From Desulfobulbaceae bacterium BRH_c16a (GTDB lineage Bacteria > Desulfobacterota > Desulfobulbia > Desulfobulbales > Desulfocapsaceae): 64,000 nt of DNA. The translations under genes and the position numbers were made by a program. The notes under the pieces were generated by a model. That model had not been told where the DNA came from. It searched no databases and saw only the letters and a list, made by a program, of their open reading frames with translations. The stretch spans positions 124,001-188,000 of the forward strand of contig LADS01000039.1 in assembly GCA_000961725.1 (NCBI GenBank). Direction: 5' to 3'. Position 1 is the first letter of the stretch; the number at the start of each line of letters is the position of its first letter. Positions 9,242 to 22,595 of the stretch are shown in pieces.

Positions 9242-9315
9242 CTTTTCTCCTGTTAAAGCTGAGTTGAGCAGTTTGTCTGCTCAAACGAAACTTATGCCCT
9301 TGTAGTTTAAGAAAG

Positions 9316-9331
9316 TGTTTCACGTGAAACA
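9316..9331. promoter_or_regulatory. parS centromere site
   Basis: The 16-bp palindrome tGTTTCACGTGAAACa is a perfect match to the universal chromosomal parS consensus bound by ParB/Spo0J. It lies 167 nt upstream of parA, in the gap shared with nadB. It is the ParB loading site for origin segregation, and chromosomal parS sites normally cluster around oriC. Confidence 0.96.
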
Positions 9332-9498
9332 TAGATTAAGCTCTATCAGAAACTAATAGTTTTTTATTAAAAATAGCAAGAACATGTTGAACAACAATTA
9401 AAATACTGTGAAATCTTTCCGATTATAATAAAAAAGGAAGATTTTTTAGCTAAGTCAGGTTATTTTCTGAAAACTGATCATAACCCTTCGGAGGAAGC

Positions 9499-10272
9499 AT
9501 GAATAACACAACTAAGATTATCGCAGTCGCAAATCAAAAAGGAGGTGTTGGCAAAACAACAACCTCTATTAACTTCGCAGCAGCTCTTGCGAGAAAAAAG
9601 AAAAAAACTCTCCTTATAGACTCCGATCCACAAGGAAATGCCTCTAGCGGTCTTGGGGTGAATATGAAGAAAGTGAAGTCACACCTCTATCATGCATATT
9701 CTGGCGGATATTCCGCTCAGGATGTCCTCATTCCCAGTAATGTTAAAAACTTAGATGTAATACCATCAAGCATCGATCTCGTCGCGGCCGAAATAGAGAT
9801 GATTTCCGTAAGCAATAGAGAAGTAAGGCTTAAGCATCTGCTGTATAGCCTAACCAAGGAGTACGATTACATTATAATTGATTGCCCCCCCTCCCTGGGT
9901 TTACTCACCGTCAATGCTTTGACTGCGGCTCACTCCGTACTTATCCCGATGCAATGCGAATATTTTTCAATGGAAGGGTTAGCGCAATTGGTCAACACAA
10001 TACGATCAGTGAAAAAGGTATATAATCGTGACCTCTACATTGAAGGTCTTGTCTTGACGATGTTCGATAAAAGAAACAGGCTTACCCATCAAGTTGCCAA
10101 CGAGATAACTATTCACTTTAAAGATCAGCTTTTTAAAACAGTTATCCCAAGAAACGTCAGGCTCAGTGAAAGCCCCAGCCACGGTCAAACCATCTTTGAT
10201 TATGACAACCAATCATCAGGGGCTGTTGCCTACACGAATCTTGCAAAAGAGTTTCTTCAAAAACAAGGATAA
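9499..10272 (+). CDS. parA: Chromosome partitioning ATPase ParA/Soj
   Basis: ParA binds non-specific DNA in its ATP form and, with ParB-parS, moves the replicated origin. The 257-residue protein has the deviant Walker A ANQKGGVGKTTTSINFA at residues 11-27, Walker A' LLIDSDPQGNASSGLG and Walker B YDYIIIDCPPSLGLLT. It lacks the N-terminal extension of plasmid type Ia ParA, fitting the chromosomal Soj class. A strong GGAGGA ribosome site precedes the ATG. parB begins 4 nt after the stop. Confidence 0.96.
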   Translation: MNNTTKIIAVANQKGGVGKTTTSINFAAALARKKKKTLLIDSDPQGNASSGLGVNMKKVKSHLYHAYSGGYSAQDVLIPSNVKNLDVIPSSIDLVAAEIEMISVSNREVRLKHLLYSLTKEYDYIIIDCPPSLGLLTVNALTAAHSVLIPMQCEYFSMEGLAQLVNTIRSVKKVYNRDLYIEGLVLTMFDKRNRLTHQVANEITIHFKDQLFKTVIPRNVRLSESPSHGQTIFDYDNQSSGAVAYTNLAKEFLQKQG

Positions 10273-10276
10273 AGCA

Positions 10277-11146
10277 ATGGTAAAAAAACTTGGATTAGGC
10301 CAAGGAGTTGGACTCCTCTTTGGAGAAGAAAAAGAGAAGTTTTTTGAGTGTGCTATTGACAGGATTGTTCCAAACAAGTACCAGCCTCGAACGGAATTCA
10401 ACCCGCAGGAACTCCAGGAACTCTCTGATTCAATTCAGGAAAAGGGAGTGATTCAGCCCCTTATAGTTACGCATAATGCAACGGACGACGTTTACGAATT
10501 AATCGCCGGAGAGCGGCGATTGCGTGCATCCAAGCTTGCAGGACTCAGTCACGTTCCTGTCGTTGTAATGGATATTGAAAACGAAGATTCACTCCTTGAA
10601 CTCGCTCTTATTGAAAACATACAACGTACCGATCTCAACCCCATTGAAGAAGCCGAAGCATACAGAAAGCTCATAGAAAAGTTCGGATACACTCAGGAGG
10701 AAACGGCCAAAAGAGTCGGAAAACAACGGTCAACAGTTACTAACGTTTTGAGATTATTAAAACTTCCCGACTCGGTGCGAAAAGATATTTCCTCTGGCCT
10801 GCTCAGTGAGGGTCATGGACGTGCCCTTATCCGTCTTGTTGATAACCCTCTAAAAATAAAGGAAATCAGAGATTTAATAATTCGTAACGGTCTCTCTGTG
10901 AGACAAGCAGAGAAGATCATTAAAAAGGTAGCTTATGATAAACGTCCAGGAGATAAAAACAAACAGGAAGTTCCGGAGGATATACCCCAATCCTATAAAA
11001 ATGCTTTGACAACCCAACTGACAAATCATCTGAACTCGAAGGTCTCAATTCTTCAAAATGGCAAGAGAGGGAAAATTGAAATAGAGTACTATTCCCTTGA
11101 TGACCTCGAAAGAGTTGTTGGACTTCTCCTGACAGAGCACGCATGA
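10277..11146 (+). CDS. parB: Chromosome partitioning protein ParB/Spo0J
   Basis: ParB is the parS-binding CTPase clamp. The protein has the N-terminal CTP-binding part with the consensus GERRLRASKLAG and the ENIQRTDLNPIEEAEAYRKL box, a helix-turn-helix TQEETAKRVGKQRSTVTNVLRLLKLP, and a C-terminal dimerisation domain. The start at 10277 (289 residues, MVKKLGLGQGVG) is preferred to a longer in-frame start inside parA, because Spo0J proteins begin with KKGLGKGL-like residues and the start is 4 nt from the parA stop. Confidence 0.95.
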   Translation: MVKKLGLGQGVGLLFGEEKEKFFECAIDRIVPNKYQPRTEFNPQELQELSDSIQEKGVIQPLIVTHNATDDVYELIAGERRLRASKLAGLSHVPVVVMDIENEDSLLELALIENIQRTDLNPIEEAEAYRKLIEKFGYTQEETAKRVGKQRSTVTNVLRLLKLPDSVRKDISSGLLSEGHGRALIRLVDNPLKIKEIRDLIIRNGLSVRQAEKIIKKVAYDKRPGDKNKQEVPEDIPQSYKNALTTQLTNHLNSKVSILQNGKRGKIEIEYYSLDDLERVVGLLLTEHA

Positions 11147-11192
11147 ACGTACATAACAATCCTTAATTCACTATAATGAACCAGGTCTAACC

Positions 11193-11678
11193 ATGACAAC
11201 AGTTTTTCGTGATAACTTCCCTCAAAAGATTGCCTTATTTTTTTTCTGCTCAGCCTGTTTTTTCTTTTTAAACTCTGCCGCAGTTGCAGACATGCTCAGC
11301 GTTAAGGGAGATAAAATCAATATGAGAACCGGTCCAGGAATTCAACACCAGGTCTCATGGGAGTATGGCGCCGGCTTTCCTTTCGAGGTTTTAAGAAAAC
11401 AAGGAGATTGGCTGCGGGTAAAGGACTTTGAAGATGAAACCGGCTGGATACACAAATCGCTTTTGCATAAGACCCCACAAGTGATAGTAAAAGCAAATAA
11501 GGATCAGGAAAAAACTATCAATGTTCGGAGTGGACCGGGAAATGAAAATCCCATAATAGCTCATGCCTATTATGGGGTGGTTTTTTCTAAGCTTGCAGAA
11601 GAATCGGATTGGGTGAAAGTTCGCCACGAAAGTGGCTTGACAGGGTGGGTGAAAAAACCCCTTCTCTGGGGAAATTGA
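11193..11678 (+). CDS. Secreted protein with two bacterial SH3 domains
   Basis: The 161-residue protein has an N-terminal hydrophobic signal segment (IALFFFCSACFFFLNSAAVA) with likely cleavage after AVA-D, so it should be periplasmic. Two SH3b repeats follow: about 33-95 with NMRTGPGIQHQV, GDWLRVKDFEDETGWIHKSLL, and about 98-161 with NVRSGPGNENPI, SDWVKVRHESGLTGWVKKPLL. The R-x-GPG and GW signatures are typical. Such modules bind peptidoglycan peptides. No enzymatic domain is present, so its role in the envelope is unknown. It lies 46 nt after parB and may be read from the same promoter. A terminator follows. Confidence 0.85.
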   Translation: MTTVFRDNFPQKIALFFFCSACFFFLNSAAVADMLSVKGDKINMRTGPGIQHQVSWEYGAGFPFEVLRKQGDWLRVKDFEDETGWIHKSLLHKTPQVIVKANKDQEKTINVRSGPGNENPIIAHAYYGVVFSKLAEESDWVKVRHESGLTGWVKKPLLWGN

Positions 11679-11694
11679 AATTTTTCGAGGATAT

Positions 11695-11731
11695 AAAAAA
11701 AAAGACCAGTCGCATGACTGGTCTTTTTTTT
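11695..11731. terminator. Bidirectional intrinsic terminator
   Basis: GACCAGTC (11704-11711) and GACTGGTC (11716-11723) form a perfect 8-bp stem with a GCAT loop. Nine A precede and eight T follow, extending the stem and making it work in both directions: for the SH3 gene from the left and for the two leftward tRNA-Ser genes from the right. Confidence 0.95.
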
Positions 11732-11738
11732 ATGTCCT

Positions 11739-11830
<92 letters not shown>

Positions 11831-11844
11831 GCTTCATTTTTATT

Positions 11845-11930
11845 TGGCGGAGGAAGTAGGATTCGAACCCACGGTACTTTCGTACAACGGTTTTCAAGAC
11901 CGCCGCCTTAAACCACTCGGCCATTCCTCC
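11845..11930 (-). tRNA. tRNA-Ser (anticodon TGA)
   Basis: On the minus strand the acceptor GGAGGAA (5' end at 11930) pairs with TTCCTCC, discriminator G, encoded CCA. The anticodon stem encloses CTTGAAA, anticodon TGA. The extended variable arm GTACGAAAGTAC is typical of tRNA-Ser. It lies 14 nt upstream of tRNA-Ser(GCT), and both end at the shared terminator. Confidence 0.96.
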
Positions 11931-12123
11931 GTGGACAACTTTGTACCATCTGATCCAAATTCTGTCAACCTAATGGTCCCTAAAAAAGTGAAGATGAAAC
12001 TTAGTCACACATTTTTGTAATATTATGTCGATATGTTTGTTTGGATTTGTTACAGTCCTTCAACCCTGATCCAAGATTATTAATTTATATTATTTATATC
12101 ATAGAATAACCGTAGAGTACTAT

Positions 12124-13677
12124 ATGTCTGAAAAATTTGACATTTCTAGGCAGTTGGAAGACCTGACCGTACTGTATGAAATCACAAAACAATTAGCTTC
12201 TTCCTTGGAGTTAAGCGATTGCCTTGAAAAAGCCATGTATATCCTTGCCCAGATGAAAGGCATGGAAAATGGAACCGTTACAATCGTCAATCCGTTGACT
12301 GGAAAGCTTGAAATTGAAGTTGCCCATGGCCTTACCGCGGAAGGCAGAAAGAGGGGGAAATATAAAATCGGCGAAGGCATAACAGGCCGAGTCGTTTCTA
12401 CCGGAGAACCGATTATTGTTCCACAAATATCGGAAGAACCTCTCTTTCTGAATCGTACCAGAGCACGGGGCAACATTTCGGAGCAGAAACGGTCGTTTTT
12501 ATGCGTTCCTATAAAAGATGGTCAAAACGTCATCGGCGCTTTAAGCATCGATCGATTTTACCGGGACGGCATCGGCGAGCAGGCCAATACCGATTTGCAA
12601 TACCTTACTGTCCTTTCAAGCCTCATTGCCCAGACCGTAGTCCGAATCCAAAAAGTCAATAAAGAGACGGAAGAGCTGTATTCTGAAAATCTTAAGCTTA
12701 AGAGAGAATTGTCTGAAAAAAACAAAATTAACGACATAATAGGCAATTCCAGTCGTATGCAGGATGTCTACGAGATGATTCACCGAGTAGTCGACTCTAA
12801 CGCTACGGTACTTTTAAGAGGCGAATCGGGTACCGGAAAGACTCTTGTGGCCAAAGCGCTTCATTATAACGGCAGAAGAAAAAGCAGGCCTTTTGTTGTT
12901 GTGAACTGTTCGGCCTTACCGGAAACACTCCTTGAAAGCGAACTCTTTGGTCATGAAAAAGGTTCGTTCACGGGTGCAAATGAAAGAAAAATCGGCAGAT
13001 TCGAGCAGGCGGAGGGTGGAACGCTGTTTCTCGATGAAATTGGTGAGATCAGCAATTCCGTTCAGGTTAAGTTGTTAAATGTAGTACAGGAAAGGACTTT
13101 TCAGCGCCTTGGATCCACTCAGCAGTTAAGCTGCGACGTTCGTCTTGTCGCTGCTACAAACAGAGATCTTGAAAAAGCGGTAGCTGAAAAGAATTTCAGG
13201 GAAGATCTTTATTATCGATTAAACGTGTTTCCTATCTATATGCCCCCGCTTCGGGAAAGAAGAACGGATGTTTTACTGATAGCGGAGTTTTTTCTTGATA
13301 AGTACGCAAAAGAAAGTGGTAAGAACATCAGGAGAATATCGACATCGGCGATCGATATGCTTATTCAATATCATTGGCCTGGTAATGTTCGAGAGCTTCA
13401 AAACTGCATCGAGCGTGCAGTAATTATATGTGATGGCGATACTATTAAAGGAATTCACCTTCCACCGACATTGCAGACCGCGGAGACATCAAAAAAGGAG
13501 AACCCTTACTCTTTGGCTGTAGCTGTTGCAAATTTTGAAAAAGAACTGATAATTGAGGGATTGAAACGAAATAACGGCAACCAGACTAAAACCGCCAAAG
13601 ACCTCGACACCAGTTTGAGGATCATCAATTATAAAATCCATCAGTACACTATAGATCCTAAAAATTTCAAAATCTGA
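12124..13677 (+). CDS. NifA-type sigma-54-dependent transcriptional activator (GAF-AAA-HTH)
   Basis: The 517-residue protein has an N-terminal GAF domain (about 15-175), an AAA+ domain with Walker A GESGTGKT (233-240), Walker B GGTLFLDEIGE (298-308) and arginine-finger region, and a C-terminal Fis-type helix-turn-helix (about 485-515). The layout and GAF sequence resemble NifA. The sigma-54 contact loop reads GSFTGA (280-285) instead of GAFTGA. No Cys-x4-Cys interdomain linker is seen, so it is unlike the oxygen-sensing NifA subtype. No nif genes are in the window, so the target is unknown. It ends 5 nt before queH, which may be a chance operon. Confidence 0.85.
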   Translation: MSEKFDISRQLEDLTVLYEITKQLASSLELSDCLEKAMYILAQMKGMENGTVTIVNPLTGKLEIEVAHGLTAEGRKRGKYKIGEGITGRVVSTGEPIIVPQISEEPLFLNRTRARGNISEQKRSFLCVPIKDGQNVIGALSIDRFYRDGIGEQANTDLQYLTVLSSLIAQTVVRIQKVNKETEELYSENLKLKRELSEKNKINDIIGNSSRMQDVYEMIHRVVDSNATVLLRGESGTGKTLVAKALHYNGRRKSRPFVVVNCSALPETLLESELFGHEKGSFTGANERKIGRFEQAEGGTLFLDEIGEISNSVQVKLLNVVQERTFQRLGSTQQLSCDVRLVAATNRDLEKAVAEKNFREDLYYRLNVFPIYMPPLRERRTDVLLIAEFFLDKYAKESGKNIRRISTSAIDMLIQYHWPGNVRELQNCIERAVIICDGDTIKGIHLPPTLQTAETSKKENPYSLAVAVANFEKELIIEGLKRNNGNQTKTAKDLDTSLRIINYKIHQYTIDPKNFKI

Positions 13678-13682
13678 TAGTA

Positions 13683-14243
13683 ATGAAAGTTCTGCTCCAT
13701 GTTTGCTGTGGTCCATGCTCCATATATCCCTTCACCCGTCTTAAAGAGGAGGGTGCCGATGTTACAGGATATTTTTATAATCCAAATATCCACCCCTACC
13801 AGGAATTCAAACGCAGACTTTCAACTCTCGAGCAGTTTTCTCAAAATTCACAACTCGCCATACACGTTGAAAAACAGTATGGTCTCCGCGAATTCGTGCA
13901 GAAAGTGGCTTTCCATGAAGATGAAAGGTGCCGAATATGTTATCGCATACGACTTGAAAAAACTGTCGCAGTTGCAAAAGAGAGGGGATTTGATGCATTT
14001 TCCTCAACCTTGCTTTATAGTAAATACCAGCAACATAGCCTGCTCTCCACCATATGCCGCAATCTCTCCATTGAATACGGTGTGAAGTTCCTCTATCGTG
14101 ATTTCCGTGAAGGCTGGCAGTTCGGTATCGACAAGGCAATTGAACTGAGTATGTATAGGCAACCCTACTGTGGCTGTATCTACAGTGAACAGGAGCGTTA
14201 CGATAAAAGTTTTCGTAAAGCAATGTCCAAAAAAAATCCATAA
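13683..14243 (+). CDS. queH: Epoxyqueuosine reductase QueH
   Basis: QueH reduces epoxyqueuosine to queuosine in tRNA, the cobalamin-independent alternative to QueG. The 186-residue protein has the DUF208 pattern: N-terminal LLHVCCGPCSIYP, then CRICYRIRLEKT in the middle and YCGCIYSEQERY near the end. These Cys residues bind the 4Fe-4S cluster and a second metal site. STLLYSKYQQH is the conserved substrate loop. It starts 5 nt after the activator gene, and the XTP pyrophosphatase gene starts 19 nt after its stop. Confidence 0.93.
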   Translation: MKVLLHVCCGPCSIYPFTRLKEEGADVTGYFYNPNIHPYQEFKRRLSTLEQFSQNSQLAIHVEKQYGLREFVQKVAFHEDERCRICYRIRLEKTVAVAKERGFDAFSSTLLYSKYQQHSLLSTICRNLSIEYGVKFLYRDFREGWQFGIDKAIELSMYRQPYCGCIYSEQERYDKSFRKAMSKKNP

Positions 14244-14262
14244 TCTCTCTCATAGTGCAGAT

Positions 14263-14940
14263 ATGTTATCTATTCTCGTTATTGCCACAACCAACAAAAA
14301 CAAGCTTAAAGAATTTCAAGAAATTCTTAAGGACCTGCAGATTGAAGTACTGTCTCTTGATGATTTTGGACCGATACCGCCTGTTGTCGAGGATGGAATT
14401 ACTTTCGAAGATAATGCGTACAAGAAAGCTCTCCACACGGCAAAGGTTCTGGGGTTGCCAGCTATCGCCGACGATTCAGGTCTTGTTGTAGAGGCTCTTA
14501 ATGGCGCTCCTGGAGTGTACTCCGCTCGGTATGCAGGCGAGAAGGCAAATGACGCTGAAAATTGCCGAAAACTTCTCAATGAACTCAATGGTGTTACGGA
14601 CAGGCGAGCCTACTTTCAGTGTGTTCTTTCCATTGCCGTCCCTTCCGGGCCGGCTCTTACTTACGAAGGAAAATGTGATGGCATAATTCTCAAAGAGGAA
14701 AGGGGAGGGAATGGCTTTGGCTATGATCCGCTCTTTTTTTACGAAGAATTCGGCAAAACTTTTGCAGAAATGTCAATGGTTGAGAAAAACCAGGTCAGTC
14801 ATCGGGGAAAAGCTCTTTCTGTAGTGAAAGAAGAGGTTCATATGATTAAAAAATGGCTCGAACAGCGTCTATTTGAAGAAAAACCGCCAAAACCCGACCA
14901 TAGCGAATTCGAACATAACGACTGGTCGGTAAAAAAGTAA
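14263..14940 (+). CDS. rdgB: XTP/dITP diphosphatase (RdgB/HAM1 family)
   Basis: This house-cleaning enzyme hydrolyses dITP, dXTP and their ribo forms to monophosphates. ATTNKNKLKEFQEIL is the N-terminal substrate loop, ADDSGLVVEALNGAPGVYSARYAG is the family signature, and NGFGYDPLFF and SHRGKAL are the two C-terminal motifs. The ATG at 14263 is preferred because HAM1 proteins begin a few residues before ATxNKxK; longer in-frame starts lie inside queH. At 225 residues it is about 20 longer than usual because of a charged C-terminal tail (EEKPPKPDHSEFEHND). Confidence 0.94.
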   Translation: MLSILVIATTNKNKLKEFQEILKDLQIEVLSLDDFGPIPPVVEDGITFEDNAYKKALHTAKVLGLPAIADDSGLVVEALNGAPGVYSARYAGEKANDAENCRKLLNELNGVTDRRAYFQCVLSIAVPSGPALTYEGKCDGIILKEERGGNGFGYDPLFFYEEFGKTFAEMSMVEKNQVSHRGKALSVVKEEVHMIKKWLEQRLFEEKPPKPDHSEFEHNDWSVKK

Positions 14941-14958
14941 TGAGTACCTTGTGGGGTG

Positions 14959-15966
14959 TTATTCTTCTTTTAATTCTCTTTGCAGCAAAATTTTGACAGC
15001 TTCCGAGCACTTCTTCCCTTCATAGAGAATACTGTATGTCTGCTCGAGAATAGGCATTTCAATATTCATTTTTTTTGCGAGATCGTAGACCGATTTGGTT
15101 GTTTTTATACCTTCGGCAACCATTTTCATCTCACTTTTTACATCCTCGATACTTTTTCCCTGACCTAACATCAAACCAACAGTCCTGTTCCTGCTGAGGT
15201 TCCCGGTGCAGGTCAGTATCAAATCACCAAGTCCGCTCAATCCGGAAAAAGTAGCTGTTTCGGCTCCAAGGGCAATCCCTAATCGTTTAATCTCGGCTAA
15301 CCCCCTGGTTATAAGTGCTGCCCTTGTATTAAGACCATAGCCCAGCCCATCACAGACACCAGCGGCAATAGCCACTATGTTCTTTAGCGCTGCACTTATT
15401 TCCAAACCAATTATATCTCTGCTCGTGTATATTCTTAACGTATCGGTTACCAGTATTTCCTGTAATTCCTTGGCGGTTCTCAAATCACTGAATCCTAGAG
15501 TTACAGCCGTCGGCACCCCTTTCGCCACTTCTTCGGCAAAAGATGGTCCCGACAACACACCTATTTCAATATCTTCAATCCTTGCGGTGCTTCCCCCTAT
15601 TATTTCCTCCATTACCTGTGTCATAGTTTTGAGAGTATTATTCTCAATTCCTTTAACGGCAGAGACAACCCTCATGCCTTTCTTCAGTAATGGTCTTATT
15701 TTTTGAAATATTTCCCTAAAAGAATGAGAAGGGACAACCATGATGATGATGCTTGCACCATTGACTGCACTTTCAAGATCATGTACCGGAACAAGATTCT
15801 CCGGAAAGAGTATCCCTTGAAGGTACTTCTTGTTTTCTCTTTCCTTTACGAGCAACTCGATATGTTCCCTTCTGTGCCCCCAAAGCCTTACCTCATGCAG
15901 TTTTTGAGATAATAATACAGCCAGTGCGGTTCCCCAGGAGCCCGCACCAATTACCGCTATACGCAT
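14959..15966 (-). CDS. gpsA: Glycerol-3-phosphate dehydrogenase [NAD(P)+]
   Basis: GpsA reduces dihydroxyacetone phosphate to sn-glycerol 3-phosphate for phospholipid synthesis. The 335-residue protein has GAGSWGTALAVLLSQ at the N-terminus, VVSAVKGIENNTLKTM, the signature GPSFAEEVAKGVPTA, the catalytic-Lys region AALKNIVAIAAGVCDGL, and GLSGLGDLILTCTGNLSRNRTVG. Its start codon is directly adjacent to the gyrA stop, so it is co-transcribed with gyrA. The coupling of gpsA to gyrA has no obvious functional meaning. Confidence 0.95.
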   Translation of the reverse strand: MRIAVIGAGSWGTALAVLLSQKLHEVRLWGHRREHIELLVKERENKKYLQGILFPENLVPVHDLESAVNGASIIIMVVPSHSFREIFQKIRPLLKKGMRVVSAVKGIENNTLKTMTQVMEEIIGGSTARIEDIEIGVLSGPSFAEEVAKGVPTAVTLGFSDLRTAKELQEILVTDTLRIYTSRDIIGLEISAALKNIVAIAAGVCDGLGYGLNTRAALITRGLAEIKRLGIALGAETATFSGLSGLGDLILTCTGNLSRNRTVGLMLGQGKSIEDVKSEMKMVAEGIKTTKSVYDLAKKMNIEMPILEQTYSILYEGKKCSEAVKILLQRELKEE

Positions 15967-18516
15967 TTATTCACCATCCTCTTCACTTATTTCATCGTCG
16001 CCGATTTCACCATCTTCAATATCCGATATATCTGATAAATCCAATTCATCATATATATCGTCCGCAGTGCGATCTTTTGCTACGCTGTCCATCCCCACTA
16101 CTTTTTCATTTTCATCAAGATTTATGAGAGTTACACCCTGAGTGCTTCTTCCTATGACTCTGATCGAACTGAGATCCATCCTAATCATTTTTCCGGAATC
16201 AGCTATCAGGATAACTTCCTCTTCATCATCTACTTGTTTTGCCGCAATTACATTTCCATTACGAGCACTTCTTTTTATACCGATTACCCCTTTTCCACCT
16301 CTTTTTTGCAGGCGATATTCGTCAATGGGACTTCTTTTGCCATATCCGTTTTCCGTAATAATGAGTATGGAATTATCCGATTCAATAACAATTGCACTGA
16401 CCACAACATCATCTTTTCTAAGCGTAATACCTCTAACTCCGGCCGCCGTTCTTCCCATTGTCCTGAGATCGGTTTCCTCAAAATGGATACACATACCCTG
16501 TTTTGTGACAAGAAGTACAGTGTCTTCCCCGTTAAGGACATGGGCAGCAATGATTTCGTCACCCTCATTTATGGTCAGAGCTCGCTTCCCTTTCCGGAGC
16601 GGTCTAATGAATTCCTGCAGGCTCGTTTTCTTAATCCGACCGAATTTGGTGACCATCAATATGGTTTTGTTGTTGGATTCATCACTGAAACTGGTGATAG
16701 GCAGGATGGCTGCAATCTTCTCATCTTCCGCAAGATTGAGAAGATTGACTATTGCTTTTCCTCGTGCTGTTCTTCCGGCGAGAGGCAGTTGATATACTTT
16801 CCTCCAGAAAACCTTGCCATGATTGGTGAAGAAAAGAAATGTATCGAGTGTCGATGCGACATACAGACTTGAAACAAAATCTTCCTCGATATTTTTGACT
16901 GCGGTAACCCCTTTTCCGCCGCGATGTTGCGACCTGTAGAGCGATACAGGGTTTCGTTTAATATATCCGGAATGGGTAACAGTAATAGCCATGTCTTCAG
17001 GTGCTATGAGATCTTCGGGAAGAATTTCATCGGTAGCATCGATTATTTCGGTCCTTCTTTCGTCTCCATATTGTTCCTTGAGCAGATTGAATTCATCCCT
17101 GATAATCTTCATTACCAAACTTTCATCACCGAGTATTTCTCGCAGCCTTTCAATTTCACTAACAATTTCGTTGTAATCGTTTATGATTTTTTCTCTTTCA
17201 AGCCCGGTCAGTCTCTGCAGTCTCATATCGAGAATTGTCTGCGCCTGAATATCGCTCAATTCGTAGCGACGCTTCAGTTCTTCCTTTGCTTCCTGCGGAT
17301 TTTTTGATCCTTTTATAAGCGCGACAATATCGTCAATATTATTCACGGCAATTGTAAGGCCTTCATATATATGGGCTTTTTCTTCAGCTTTTTTGAGTTC
17401 ATAGGCAGTTCTTCGATAAATGATAACTTTCCTGTGAACAACGAAATGTTCGAGAATTTGTTTTAGATTAAGAATTTCAGGACGATTGTTGACTATTGCC
17501 AGAAGTATAATGCCAAAAGACTTCTGCATCTGCGTCATAGTAAAAAGCTGATTCGTGACAATTTCAGCAATTTCATCCTTTTTTAACTCAATAACGACCC
17601 TCAGACCATGTCTGTCCGACTCATCTCTTACTTCGGTTATTGAGTTTATTTTCTTATCTTTGACCAGTTCGGCTATCTTTTCAACGAGAACGGCCTTATT
17701 TACCTGATAGGGTATTTCCGTTATTACTATAGCTTCTCTTTTCCCTTCCTTTAACTTCTCTATGTGGGTGAGGGCCCTCATAATAACGACGCCTTTGCCG
17801 GTTTCATATGCTTCCCTTATGCCGGCCCTTCCACAGATTTGTCCTCCGGTTGGGAAATCCGGACCGCTAATTATCGACATGAGCTGATAGACCGTGAGGT
17901 TCGGATCTTCAATAAGTGCGATAAGGGCGTCAATAACCTCAGTCAAATTGTGTGGAGGAATATTCGTGGCCATTCCCACCGCAATACCAGAAGATCCGTT
18001 TATGAGCAACGTGGGGACCTTGCTGGGCATTACCGATGGTTCCAAAAGGGAGTTGTCGTAATTCGGGACCCAATCGACAGTTTCTTTGTCTAAATCGTCA
18101 ACTATTTCTCTGTCGATTCTTGTCATTCGAGCTTCGGTGTACCTCATTGCCGCAGGTGAATCACCGTCAAGGGATCCGAAGTTACCTTGCCCGTCGACAA
18201 GCGGATAACGCATTGAGAAGCTCTGGGCCATTCGGACAATAGTATCGTAGGCGGCAGTATCTCCATGGGGATGATATTTACCTATTACATCACCGACAAT
18301 CCTGGCCGATTTGACGTAAGGTCTGTTGTAATGGACGCCGAGTTCCCGCATTGCGAAAATTGCCCTTCTATGGACTGGTTTAAGTCCATCTCTTACATCG
18401 GGCAAAGCTCTTCCGACAATGACGCTCATTGCATATTCCAGATACGATTTCTTCAATTCCTTTTCTATCGAAATTGTCGAAAACTGCTCATTTCCTACTT
18501 CATTATCTATAGTCAT
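15967..18516 (-). CDS. gyrA: DNA gyrase subunit A
   Basis: GyrA carries the DNA cleavage-rejoining site of gyrase. The 849-residue protein has the N-terminal [17 protein letters not shown], the quinolone-determining segment [17 protein letters not shown], and the catalytic tyrosine in [10 protein letters not shown]. Six beta-pinwheel repeats follow, with the gyrase-specific box QKRGGKG near residue 740, and a highly acidic C-terminal tail. The residue matching E. coli Ser83 is Thr and that matching Asp87 is Asp, so there is no classic resistance change. It lies 42 nt downstream of gyrB. Confidence 0.97.
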   Translation of the reverse strand: MTIDNEVGNEQFSTISIEKELKKSYLEYAMSVIVGRALPDVRDGLKPVHRRAIFAMRELGVHYNRPYVKSARIVGDVIGKYHPHGDTAAYDTIVRMAQSFSMRYPLVDGQGNFGSLDGDSPAAMRYTEARMTRIDREIVDDLDKETVDWVPNYDNSLLEPSVMPSKVPTLLINGSSGIAVGMATNIPPHNLTEVIDALIALIEDPNLTVYQLMSIISGPDFPTGGQICGRAGIREAYETGKGVVIMRALTHIEKLKEGKREAIVITEIPYQVNKAVLVEKIAELVKDKKINSITEVRDESDRHGLRVVIELKKDEIAEIVTNQLFTMTQMQKSFGIILLAIVNNRPEILNLKQILEHFVVHRKVIIYRRTAYELKKAEEKAHIYEGLTIAVNNIDDIVALIKGSKNPQEAKEELKRRYELSDIQAQTILDMRLQRLTGLEREKIINDYNEIVSEIERLREILGDESLVMKIIRDEFNLLKEQYGDERRTEIIDATDEILPEDLIAPEDMAITVTHSGYIKRNPVSLYRSQHRGGKGVTAVKNIEEDFVSSLYVASTLDTFLFFTNHGKVFWRKVYQLPLAGRTARGKAIVNLLNLAEDEKIAAILPITSFSDESNNKTILMVTKFGRIKKTSLQEFIRPLRKGKRALTINEGDEIIAAHVLNGEDTVLLVTKQGMCIHFEETDLRTMGRTAAGVRGITLRKDDVVVSAIVIESDNSILIITENGYGKRSPIDEYRLQKRGGKGVIGIKRSARNGNVIAAKQVDDEEEVILIADSGKMIRMDLSSIRVIGRSTQGVTLINLDENEKVVGMDSVAKDRTADDIYDELDLSDISDIEDGEIGDDEISEEDGE

Positions 18517-18558
18517 AAAAAAATTCTTCTTAAAAATTAAGAGTGCTGAAAAATGCGG

Positions 18559-22237
<3,679 letters not shown>

Positions 22238-22595
22238 GAAGGGACTCCTTTTTTACGAATTACTTATTTATTTGTTTTCTTATTGTTATTAAGAGTACTG
22301 GGACTGTTGATAATAACACATGTATTTGAATTTATAATGTTTATTTTCAACATGCAGAAGGTTCATTAAAATTATTTTTTGTTGATGATGAGTTATGAAC
22401 AGTATTATGAGACAGTTCATTCACAATCAATAAACAGTATACTGTTGGTAACCTGTTGATAAGTGATTGACAAGGAATGGACGGATATCAAGAAATGAGC
22501 ACATTTCCGCGAAAAATCAGATATATAATAAATGAAGTGTTCTTACAATCTAGTAAAAATAGGCAAAATATTCAATAGAATAATAGAAAAGAAAA
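22238..22595. other. Candidate chromosomal origin (oriC) region
   Basis: This 358-nt AT-rich gap lies between the leftward dnaN and a rightward hydrolase gene. It contains several 9-mers one mismatch from the DnaA box TTATNCACA: TGTTGATAA at 22305-22313 and 22454-22462 (both reading TTATCAACA on the minus strand), TTATGAACA at 22393-22401 and TCATTCACA at 22417-22425. TGTTGGTAA at 22443 and TGTTGATGA at 22380 are weaker. No perfect box is present and dnaA is not in the window. Gene orientation flips here, and gyrA, gyrB, dnaN and parS lie within 13 kb. Confidence 0.45.

Noticed and set aside
16000..18516. Quinolone-resistance change in gyrA (Thr at the Ser83 position)
   Set aside because: Ser or Thr at this site is normal wild-type variation among bacteria, and the Asp at position 87 is unchanged.
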